Assembly: GCF_000204055.1 (NCBI RefSeq) | Contig: NW_006768775.1 | Coordinates: 62,001-126,000, forward strand | DNA length: 64,000 bases | From: Melampsora larici-populina 98AG31 | Lineage: Eukaryota > Basidiomycota > Pucciniomycetes > Pucciniales > Melampsoraceae | Reading direction: 5' to 3' | Shown here: in pieces, positions 36,347-46,616 of the stretch | Layout: the number at the start of each line of letters is the position of its first letter | Numbering within the stretch: the stretch's first letter is position 1 | Translations under genes and position numbers: made by a program | The notes under the pieces: generated by a model | What the model was told of the DNA's origin: nothing | Databases searched by the model: none | Seen by the model: only the letters and a program-made list of their open reading frames with translations

Positions 36347-36721
36347 TCACTTAGGACTCCAAGGCGTCACCGTTCCATTCTGATGACCTAAATGAATAAT
36401 CAAATCCAACGGGTTCTGAGTCATAGTATAACAAGAACCTAATTTAGTTCGATGTTGTGAAACGATTTGTCCAGTAAAAGTATCATGATACTTAAGCCAA
36501 CCAGGTAAAACAATGGTAGATAATAAGAAATGGTATGGTAAGAATTCCATTTGAGTGACTTCTAAATGAGATCTTAATTGATGAAGTTTGGTTCCTTGAT
36601 GACCATCATAAATAAACACATAACGACGTTGAGCCACAGCAAAGAAAGATTGGTTGTGTAACCAACGTATTGATCTTGTAGTTTCATTCACATTCAATTC
36701 TGTCATCAATTGATACCATTT
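36347..36721 (-). pseudogene. truncated UTP7/WDR46 (BING4) WD-repeat fragment
   Basis: Reads TELNVNETTRSIRWLHNQSF, FAVAQRRYVFIYDGHQGT, RSHLEVTQMEFLPYHFLLS, and QNPLDLIIHLGHQNGTV, which is the central part of Utp7/WDR46, a WD40 protein of the U3 small-subunit processome that acts in 18S rRNA maturation in the nucleolus. A full gene has about 500-600 codons; only about 125 are here. Upstream, only degenerate sequence is found; downstream the expected next WD repeat (around the CHRGP motif) is missing. So it is a truncated duplicate and not the working gene. Confidence 0.8.
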
Positions 36722-37457
36722 CTATTGGAGAATATGATGCAGGCGTCAAGAAGAAAAGAGTGCACAATCTGGGACTTTGAAAGTAAAATTCAAGCCCCAG
36801 GAAATGGAATTGAATGATGTGCAGTTTGGATATACAACCAAAGTGCATATTAGATGTGCGAGCTAAATTTATCCAAAAGAGATCCATTTATGCCCTTGAG
36901 AAACACAGAAGTTCAAGATGTCGACTCTAAGCCCAGAGGTAATGAAAGAATTCCAATATGCCTTTTTATTTTGGGCCACGTAACACCATTTGAACCATAA
37001 CCACCTTAATATCAGTGCTGTAAAGGTTGACCGGCATTGCTAAAAGAGAATATGGTCGGTGAGGAATGGAATGAGGCAGTATTAAAAATAAAGTAAGTAT
37101 TAAAATAAAGTAAGTTGCGATAATCTTTAGAAAGAAACTGACTCTGGATTCTGGATGAGGGTGGAAACTCGTATTCGTATTGATGCTCGTATTCGTATTG
37201 ATGGGATGGATAGAATCTGGAATCTGGATGGATGGGGGATGAGATCAAAGATCGGAAATGGGGGTCGACGGAGAAAATTGGGGGATTTGATTCGAAAATG
37301 TAAAAAAACATCCGTTTCCAAGAAGGTTCTGTGAGAGAAATCTTGTGGCGACCTTGGGATGGGACACTATGGATATCCAAAGAGAACTGTCAATGAAATT
37401 TGACATTCTCTCACCAAATACGTCAAAACTACATTTTCCAAAGAGGTTTTTGCCAGT

Positions 37458-37591
37458 GGTTTTGGGCTTTTGAGTTTTTGCCAAAATTACAGGCTTTTGC
37501 CCAAAATCTGCCGATGATTCTTGGAACGGCTGTAGTTTATTGTGCTCATTGCACCCAAAAATAATGTGATTTACTCAATTCCAACTCACTA
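37458..37591. repeat. dispersed repeat, copy 2 (inverted relative to 35301-35463)
   Basis: Ends TCAATTCCAACTCACTA at 37591, the exact complement of the start of copy 1. Inner part of the two copies differs, but the 90-bp block with CTGCCGATGATTCTTGGAAC aligns well. Confidence 0.85.
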
Positions 37592-39886
37592 GATTGCAAA
37601 ATGTAATTGAAGAAGAAGATACACAATTATAAGTTTCCCAAAATCAAAATGAAATACACAGCATACAAAAACTATAAAGTCATTCAACAAGTAGTTCAGA
37701 AGTCACAGTCAGAGCCTCATCAAGCTTTGCAGAGCTGGGTGAAATCCCCAGCGCAAGTTTATAAAGTGGATCATAGTGCTTCAATAACACTATACCGTAA
37801 ACGTTCTTGAGCCAGTTCTAATGTGATTGACTGTGTGACCTTCTTGTTGTCTAGTATCCACTCTGTGGGCCGGATGAATCCTTAGCTTGAAAGAGGATTG
37901 TTCTCTATAGGACATCCAGTCAACTTCATGTAGCCAGTTGCCATACTTGACACTTCACCACTCCAGAGGTGTATCTGATGTCCAGCTGAAGTTACAGTCA
38001 AAGTTGCTTGAGATCATTTTGAAATCTTGTTGAAGTTGGTGGTAGTCTCTGGCCTGCCAGTGATTAGTAGCTGGGGGATGTGTATGCTTGAAGTAAAGGA
38101 GTTAGTCAAGACCACATAAAATGTTTCACACAATTGGTTGCCACAGTTAGTGGTCCTAAAACCTACCAAAAGAAAAGACAAAATTGGTTTCACTGTCAGA
38201 GAGAATAGTGATCAAATAATCAAATTAAACAAAAGGAACCAACCTTGAGTTCCAAATTTGAGCTGGTTGTGCTGCTTGCAGTGATTCCACACATGAGGTT
38301 GGGGTGTGGTGGTATGTTGATGCTGGTAGTGAAATGAAGGCAATTGATAGTGACATATCTCAAAAGTTAGACCATTGGTTTACTGGATGGGGTTTTGGAT
38401 CAGTCCCCATCCAAGAGACCCAGCTTTGGGTGGATATTCAATTCATAATCAGATGCAATTTGTTTGAGAAACTTTCATACAGATCATAATAATAAGAAAC
38501 ACCTGTAAGTAAAGAAGAGGAGAAAAAATAGGAAAAAATCCTCAAAAAAGATAAAAAAACTTTCACAAAGAGATTTACATAGATCTCTTTCCAACATAAA
38601 AAAGATTTTCAATTTATTGTAAATCTAAATCCAAATTAAGTAAATCTTCAACATACTTCCAACTTCATTCAAGTAGTAAAGCTAAACTTACAAACCTATT
38701 TCTTCAACTAACTTCATCAAGTTTCATAACCTAAATCAAAAAAAAAGTAAACAATTCCACAAAACCTTCATACACATACATACTTTCAAACCATTCTGCA
38801 AAGATCTTATTTCAATAATTCAATACTTCAAGCAATTCAGTTCAACTCAATTCATAAATTCATTCATTCAATTCATTCAATTCATAAATTCTATCCAAAG
38901 AAAAAGAAAAAGAAAAAGAACAATCAATCAAACAGACAAGATATAGAGATATAGAGATAAGATAAGATAAGATAAAATGAATTCAAGTAATATAGAGATA
39001 TCAAAAAAATCATGAAAAAAAGATATCAAAAAAAGATATCAAAAAAGGGATGAAAAAAAGAGATTCAAAAGATTCAAAAAAGAGATAAAAAAAAAGTTAA
39101 AATGAAACAGTTCAAGATAAACCAAAGATATTCATGTAACAAAGATAATCATGTAACAAAGATAATCAATCAATCATAAAAACAATCAATCGATAAAAAA
39201 AATCAACTAAAAAAACAAGCACAAAAACAAACCAAGATAAAAAAAAATGATATATATAAATTTGTTTTCCAACAAGAAGATAAAGCCAAAGTAAAAAAAA
39301 ATCCATTTATAAAACTTCTTTTAACAAATCAAAACCACAGGTAGAAAACACACAAGTAAAAAAAACACAGGTAAAAAGACACACACACAAACGATTTCTT
39401 CATTTTTGTTTCATATTCCAACAAACATTTTCTCATCCTTGACAAAGACCAAAAAGAAATCAAAAAAAAATCAAAAAAAAATCATATATCCAACAAAGAG
39501 AAAGAAAAAAAAAATCAAAAGAAAGAAAAGTTTCAAGTTAAGTTATCATCAAGATTTCAAATCTGATATGTTTCCCTTCTTGTCCGATTTTTATAGCAAG
39601 ATAACAGTTTCATATTCTTTTTGAAAAAATAAACCTCTTTCTGAAATCATCGATCATATGAAAGAAACATCATTTTTGATCAACTTATCCAAACTGTTCC
39701 TTTGATTAAAAACCTCAAAAAAAAAAACTTCTTTTCAACTATTTTCAACGACATCTTCCCAACTCTTAATTATTCAAATCATTCAAACTATTAACCTACA
39801 AAACCAATCAAACCCCATCATGTCCCCCAAAAAACCAAAAAAAAATTAATTAAATCAAACCATCCAAAAAAAATCATTAATTTAGT
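37592..39886. other. A-rich, strand-asymmetric region, no gene seen
   Basis: From about 38500 to 39860 the plus strand is strongly A-rich with many AAAAAA runs and AAGATA-type words, low in G. It lies downstream (3') of the forkhead gene on the minus strand, whose sense strand is thus T-rich here. Open frames such as 39406-39624 are low-complexity artefacts. Confidence 0.5.
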
Positions 39887-42800
39887 TTAGTTGAGACTTA
39901 CAAATCCATCTTGATTTCCAATACTGTTTCTTCGGATCATTTCTGCCTGTTGTTGATTTGAATCCTCGTTTCTCCAAAACGTATTGGTAGTATTCGCATT
40001 TGTGTTTGCACTGGGATTCGCATTTGTATCATTCGCATTCGAATTAGCATTTGCATTTGCATTTGTATTTGCATTTGAATTTGAATTAGTATTTGCATTC
40101 GTATTCGTATTAGAATTCGTATTAGAATTCGTATTCGTATTCGTATTCATATTAGAATTCGAATTCCGATTGGAATTAGACCCCGAGTTAGAGCCCGAAC
40201 CCGACCCCGACGCAGAGTTCCTAGACCCAGAATGAGTTTGAAACCCAAACGAACCACTATGACTATGACTATGACTATTAACCTGATGATGTCCCTGATG
40301 AGCCTGTTGAGCCTGTCTAAAAACCGACACAGAAGCCTGCCAAGGTCCAGCACTAGCAGGTGGTACGTTTCCCGAGTTTTGGTAATACTGAAACGTCAAG
40401 TTAGTCGTACTACTACTACTACTTGGTTGTGGTGTATTGAATTGAATTGGATTGTATCCAATTGAATTTCCTCCATTACTATTCGACCCATTCCCTTGAT
40501 GACCTCTTAATGGTGATCCTGGTCTCCCATGATGATGATGATGTGGTGCTTGTGGTGGTCCATGATGATGATTTGGTGTTCCGGTTGGATTTGATTGACT
40601 CGTGTATTGTGATGGTGTATGTGGTTGGAATGGACTTTGTAATAAATTACTCGAATCTCCTGTCTTTAAAACCAATCCGAAATCAATCAATCAACAATCA
40701 ATCTCCAAAAAGTTGTTCAATCCAAAATTCACTTACTGATCCATTATATAACATTCCAGGAGTAATAGGACTAGAAGGTAAACTATTATTACTTGGATTC
40801 GATGGATGATGAGAATGTAATGAATTCAAATTACTATTCCCAGTAGAGATTTGTAACCTAAGAGCTTGTGATTTCTTATGTTTTTTCATCAAGATCTTCT
40901 TATTAGGTGTCATAGGTCTCTGATCAATCGGATTACTACTACACATCATCATCGTCGTATCTCCATCTAAATCTTGTCCATCTGACATCATTCCTTCTTG
41001 TTCTTCTTCTTCATCTGATTCATACAAGTTTGTTCGATGAGGTGATGAATCTTCTCCAATACTTTCTCTTCTAGTAGAAGTCGAATTACTTGAAGATGAT
41101 AATTTGGGTGATTTGATCGAGCCTATACTTGATCTAGATCCACTCATTCGTTTTCGATCTCTAGCTCTAGAAGTCGAAACTTCAGCCTCAAGATCAACTG
41201 TCCAATATGATCCTTTACCTGGATCTCTACAACAACAAAAAAGAATTCAACTTTTAAATCATTCTTTCTCTAAAAGGAAAATCAAGAGTTTGTAAAATTC
41301 AGAATTCCAAAACACTTCACTCACAAAATATGTCTAGGTTGTTTAACAAAACATTTATTCAAACTCAAGTTATGTCGAATCGAATTCATCCAACCTTTAC
41401 CTGCCGTACGATAATACGGAAATCGTTCCATGATCGATTCATATAACTCTTGTAAAGTTAATTTACATCTCGGACTACTCATGATCGCACATCTAATCAA
41501 AATCACATAAGGGTATCCTGGCTATTGCGATCAAGATCAAAACAAAGGAAAAGTAGAAGAGAATTAGTTTCGTTCTTTAACTCCGAATGATCGGAAACAT
41601 GCAGAAATCTGATCGGTGACAAGTTTCAAAAGTCACACCACATGATCCTTAGATCAGATGGCTTCTGGATAAATACTGCTCTCTCGCCACTGCCAGTATC
41701 ACCCGAAATCATCAAGAGAGACCAACATACCTTTCCATTAGGACCATCAGGACCATCTTTCAAATTAGCCAAATCAGCTTGAATGCCAGTCGTAAGTGGC
41801 ATCACACCCATCGTACCACCACCACTAGTAGTAGTACTATTCGTATTCTCTCTCTTAAACGTAGGATTTCCAAAACTAAAAGAAGGACTTCCACCAAATT
41901 GTTGAAGTGGTTGATAATTAATGATACCCATTTGACCACCAATCAAAGGTTTGCTTCCATCCTGTTGATTTCCTCCAAAGTGATGATGATTAGTAGCTTC
42001 ATCACATGCTAATCTACGAGGTCTTGATTCAGATGAAGAGATGGTAGAAGAAGGTTGTGAAGAAAAACTAAGTCGATGTGGAGTTCTTGGAGTAGGATTG
42101 ATAGGAGTTTTAAAGATTCCAGAAGAAGCCACGGTCGAAGGTGAAGGAAGAGGAGAAGAGACAGGTGATGAATTGTTAAGGAATTGATGATGAGGATGAG
42201 GATGATGAGGATGATTGGGATAGATACTTCGATTATCAGGTTTGCTTTGACTTCGACGATGTTGTTGATGAGGATTGAAAGGTGAGTTCAAGGTTTTATG
42301 ATTCTGAAAGGTATTGTTAGATTGATAATCTGGTGAACGGTATTCTAGATCGAGTGAAGTAGGTCTAAGGATATCGTTTGGAAAAGGAAGATGTTGAGGT
42401 GGAGTAGATGAAAGTTGAAGATAAGAAGATGAGGTCGGACCTGAAGTGGCTGTAGAAGTAGGATGATGAGGTAGATGAGATTGAGTGAGATCTGATGAAA
42501 CGTCTACTCCTGCATGTAGACTGTTGTTACTTGATGAAGAGGTCGAAGGATGAATGAGTTCCGGTTCATTGAAGAATGAATGATCTTGATGATGAACCGA
42601 TGGATCGGGATTGAGGGAATGGTTTGTCGAATAATTGTTGGATTGAAATCCCGAATGATGTTCGGTAGGATCCAGTTGAGGTTCATGGTTGGAATCATTT
42701 GAATTCAAATCTTGATGATGCTCTACCCGAGAGCTTCTAGATTCTAAAGAAAGGGAAGATGAAGGTTGAAAGTTTGAAGATTTAGGATAAGCCGATGAAT

Positions 42801-44365
42801 TGTTGGGATGATCTTGAGTGATGGTATCGATTGAGTTTTCATCATTCAAATCACCATGATTACTACCACTACTGCTAGGTACTCCAATGATGGTCATATC
42901 ACTAACTTTTCTAATCTCAGGCTGAGAGCCCAAAGCTCCAGCAAAGTTAGAAAACCCGTAGGGTGTTGTCAAAGCCAAAGCGGGCGAATTCGAATTAGAA
43001 TGGGGATCCAAATTGTTTGTGGAGATGGAGATTTGATGATGTAATTGATTGATGGGTGGAGAACCGAGAGAGAGATGAGAGATGTTGAATAATTTGTTTG
43101 TGATTGGACTGATTGGTGTTTGAAGTTGATCGGAGGGATTGTTGAGATGAGAAGAATGTTGTTGATCGGTGTTGGTTTGAAGAAGTTGTTGATCGGTATG
43201 ATGAAGAGTTTGTTGTTGATTGATAAGAGGATGATTGACTTGATCAGTGTTATTATGAATAGAAGAAGTAGCAGATGAAGGACTGGGTGATAGATCAATG
43301 TTAGGATGATTTGAATTTGAATAGAGAAGGTTTGAGAAATTATGAAAACTAGTTGATTTAGGTTTATGTGATTGATATGAAGATCTTTGTTGTTGTTGTT
43401 GTTGTTGATGATGATGATGATTGGGTGATGACCCTAGATTGGGTTGATTGGATGAAAATGAAGCCAGCGTAGTAAGATTTGATTGAAGAGGTTGAGAATC
43501 GGAAGGAATTGAAGAAGATGAATTGAAGTTTGGATTTGTTTGATAAAGTTGATTTAATAAGAATTGATGAGATCTAAGTAAGTGATTGAGAAACCAAATC
43601 AGTTAGTTCAGTGATCAACACAAACAGAATCCAATCTATAATCACATTTGATGATGAAGATTAGTTTGATGGTGATGATGATTGTAAGTTGAAGAAACCG
43701 TTAAGGATTGATGAGTTGATGGTAAACTGAATCTGATCGAAACTGGATTGGGTTCACTAGATTCTAAGGAAAATGAAGATCAGAATGATTAAGAAGTACT
43801 CTAAATCGATCCAACAAGATCATCAAAGGAAAAGAAGTGAACCTATGTTGAACCGATTTCCAGATTGTTCTTGTTCTTGTTCTTGTTCTTGTTCTTGTTC
43901 TTGTTCTTGTTCTTGTTCTTGTTCTTGTTCTTGTTCTTGTTCTTGTTCTTGTTCTTGTTCTTGTTCTTGTTCTTGTTCTTGTTCTTGTTCTTGTTCTTGT
44001 TCTTGTTCCAGTGATGATGATGGTGAAGTTGATTGATTGATTTGTTGAATTGAGTTTGGTATGTGATGAATATTAAAAGTAGTGGTGATGGGTTTAAGTG
44101 GGTGACTACTCAAGATCGGTTTGTTCAACTTTGGTTTTTGTTTATGATTGTGATGATTGATGATAGTAGATTGAATCAAATTGTTTAGAAAACTTTCTTC
44201 GATACTTGATTGAGAATGTTGGTCAATAGGATCGATTAAAGTATTACTACTACTACTGAGAATAGTAGTGATAGGTTCTTCGTGTTGCTGTTGCTGTTGC
44301 TGTTCTTGGTCTTCTTGATGGATTCTTGTTAATAAACTTAAAACTTCATTCATCTCAAATATCAA
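39887..44365 (-). CDS. forkhead-domain transcription factor, large, low-complexity flanks
   Basis: Exons (minus) 44365-43843, 43763-43646, 43573-41731, 41521-41325, 41226-40737, 40663-39887; 3948 nt, 1315 residues, all phases agree. The forkhead DNA-binding domain (about residues 828-905) is split by introns: [53 protein letters not shown] (recognition helix), then [11 protein letters not shown]. No FHA domain was seen. N-terminal 820 residues are Ser/Asn/His/Gln/Pro-rich with a (Glu-Gln)24 tract; after the domain a basic patch ([13 protein letters not shown]) suggests a nuclear signal, then a long Asn/Ser/Thr/Ala tail ([11 protein letters not shown]). Fungal forkheads regulate cell cycle, mating and development. 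The specific orthologue (Hcm1/Sep1-like or other) is not settled. An ATG 12 nt downstream (44353) could also be the start. Confidence 0.9.
43865..44008. repeat. hexanucleotide microsatellite (TTGTTC)24, coding
   Basis: 144 bp of perfect TTGTTC units on the plus strand, read as Glu-Gln repeats by the forkhead gene on the minus strand. A Cys-Ser open frame on the plus strand through the same array is spurious. Confidence 0.97.
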
Positions 44366-45593
44366 ATATCAAAATCAAATCTCCCAAACTACTGATACTA
44401 TTTGGTTAAAAATAGATTCAATCCAATCCAATCCAATCCCATACACCAACATACAACAACAACAACAACAAGGAGCTAAAAACCTCAAAATACTCTAAAA
44501 CACCCCCTGAATCGTCTCTTTCTTTCGTCCTTTGTTTTGGTTTCTAATTCACTCCACTTTTCAATCCAGAAATCAAAAAAGAAAAAAAGAAATACTAAAC
44601 AAACAAACACACACTCTCTGTTTTTCCTTGACGTCTTATATATGTAAATCTTTTTAAAATGTAAATGGATTGATTTGAAGGATGCTTAGGTTGAGTTTTG
44701 GGTTCCAAGGAAGATTCTGATGGATTGAAATTTGAAATTCTTGATGAACAAACACACAAAAGAACACAGCCACTTTTGATTTTATTTTTTCTTTCTTCTC
44801 TTAGAACTTCAAATTCAATAGTATATAACTAATAACTAACTAGAAGTGAAGTCCAACAAAAATCTCTCGATCGATCCGATCTTTACCGATCGAAGAAACC
44901 AAATGAATCCTTTTTTTTTTCTCTATCTATCTCTCTCTCTCTCTGTCTCGAAATGGGTGTGAGAAATTAGAATAAAGTGAACTTCAAAGGAATCAGGATG
45001 TTTGTATCTGTGTGTAAAGATCTATGTATAAAGTCTGTGTTTCTCGGCTATGTAAGTTGGTGGATCAAATCAAAAGACGGTTAAAGAGGAGAAAAGTTTA
45101 AGGCACTTCGCTAAAGTTCTTCTTATAATCTAATCTTTTCAGGTTTTTTCGGGGCTCAAAATAAATCGAATATGTATATATGTTTTATATCCGATAAAAG
45201 CCTATTATTTTATCCTGTAAACTAAAGTATGTTTTCTTTTTCTTTTAGCAAGTAAAACGTTTTAAGAATTGATATAGTGATGTGATGCTATGCTATGTGA
45301 TGTGATGTGATGTGATGTGATTTTGTGAATAGTTTGAATCGGTTATTGTGTGCAGTTGATTGATTGAATAAAAGTGATCACTGATGATTCATGAATGGTA
45401 AAAAGAGTCTTTGATCTACAGTTTATTTGGTTGATAAAATAAAATAAACTGATCGGAACACAAACAAATCGCAACAGCAACACCATCACTTCTTTTTCAC
45501 AATCATTCTTCATCTTCCCTCAAACACCGTCAAGATTTACATAAATCCGTTCAATTTGTCAATTGGACTTAGATCGAACCGAACTTATGAAAA
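44366..45593. other. 5' flank of the forkhead gene, no other gene seen
   Basis: Polypyrimidine/polypurine runs and simple repeats: CTCTCT near 44920-44950 and GATGTGATGTGATG near 45290-45320. Long leader plus promoter of the forkhead gene is the likely content. Confidence 0.5.
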
Positions 45594-45809
45594 TCATTCT
45601 AAAGCAAAATGTTTTTTCCTTGCCTTTTGTTTTTCAAATTTCACTTCTTTTTCATTTTCTTTGTACAACAACAATAAACCGGACCAGTGAAGAATCAAAA
45701 AAAAAATCAAACCTCTTCGTACATAAAAAAAACCACATTTAAAAGGATGTCCAATTTCCAATTTCCAAGGAGTAGATAATTGTCTACTCAAAGTCTTTTC
45801 CTACGAGGA
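45594..45809 (-). CDS. possible terminal exons of a small unknown gene
   Basis: After an acceptor near 45810 the minus strand reads EKTLSRQLSTPWKLEIGHPF, then either continues through a hydrophobic stretch (LIFFLILHWSGLLLLY) or, if a 55-nt intron with strong pyrimidine tract is removed (about 45675), joins ENEKEVKFEKQKARKKHF to the stop. No upstream exon was found; a small MITE sits 60 bp upstream and may have disrupted it. Unrecognised family; weak call. Confidence 0.3.
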
Positions 45810-45871
45810 GTTCAAAAAGAAACATGTTTTAGTCATCAAATGGATTGCAAGTACGTATGCTATACGTATTA

Positions 45872-45960
45872 CAGTCGTTTTCAAAAAGCTTGCCGCTAAT
45901 TCACCGCCAGATCGCTCGAGTTTTGCGGGCAAATTTCGGCAAGCTTTTTGAAAACGACTG
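45872..45960. mobile_element. 89-bp TA-flanked MITE, copy 1
   Basis: Ends CAGTCGTTTTCAAAAAGCTT and its complement, at least 24-bp near-perfect arms, flanked by TA on both sides (45870-45871, 45961-45962), as in Tc1/mariner-type insertions. The inner part contains CGCTCGAGTTTTGCGGG. Confidence 0.85.
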
Positions 45961-46146
45961 TAAATTCATCGAAGAATAGGAGTCAGAAAATCTTTCAAAT
46001 AGTTTGTCTGGTATACTGGGGGTGGAGGCCCGAGGGCGTTGGTGTAACAAGTGGTTGTCAATAAGGATCATAACGCATGCCAGGTGCCAAGAAGCGGCTT
46101 TCACTAGACCAGAAAACGTATCGTATCAACCGACCGACCACAGCTC

Positions 46147-46443
46147 TTGAATGCCAAACTTAACAAACTCCAATCACCTCTCGGTCATCTCCGAGGCAAG
46201 CACGAAGAATTTATGCAGGCGCTTGGCATGGTTTTGAGCATGGTGAGGTTTTCAAATTTAGTAGAGGAAAACTTGATTGCTCCATCCAGCAAAAAGTTGA
46301 TGATGTTCCACCAACAAGAAAAGCAGATTCAATCAACACCAGCATACATTTGCTTTCGCCTAGATTATGCTTATAGCAGAGTTACCCCAATAAAGGCTCT
46401 TAAAATAGACCCGTTTGACCGGCCGGTTGTTTTTTGGCCGTAA
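46147..46443 (+). pseudogene. repeat-derived ORF fragment with RFxNLVEEN motif
   Basis: Reads LGMVLSMVRFSNLVEENLIA and KKLMMFHQQ. The same motif, diverged, occurs at 49238-49645 on the other strand, so both are copies of a repetitive coding sequence, probably a transposon protein. No named domain recognised. Confidence 0.45.
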
Positions 46444-46525
46444 CTTTTGGTATCAACTTGAGATTTGTTGATAGCTTCGGCCGGAAAGTCCACTGGGTCA
46501 ACTAAGTTTTTTGAAACCGGTTCTA

Positions 46526-46614
46526 CTGTCGTTCTCGAAAAGCTTGTCCGAGTTTTCCCGCAAAACTCGAGCAATTTGGCGGGAAAACTTGGACAAGCTT
46601 TTCGAGAACGGCAG
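46526..46614. mobile_element. 89-bp TA-flanked MITE, copy 2
   Basis: Same length and architecture as 45872-45960: ends CTGTCGTTCTCGAAAAGCTT / complement, TA on both sides (46524-46525, 46615-46616), shared inner phrase with CTCGAG and GCGGG. Arms diverged from copy 1 at several positions, but within the copy they still pair well. Confidence 0.85.
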
Positions 46615-46616
46615 TA

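Noticed and set aside
39984..40235. Phe/Ala/Val/Glu-rich open frame on the plus strand
   Set aside because: Antisense of the Asn/Thr/Ala-rich tail of the forkhead protein.
43773..44036. Open frame on the plus strand with a (Cys-Ser) repeat
   Set aside because: It is the other-strand reading of the coding (TTGTTC)24 array of the forkhead gene and has no splice or domain support.
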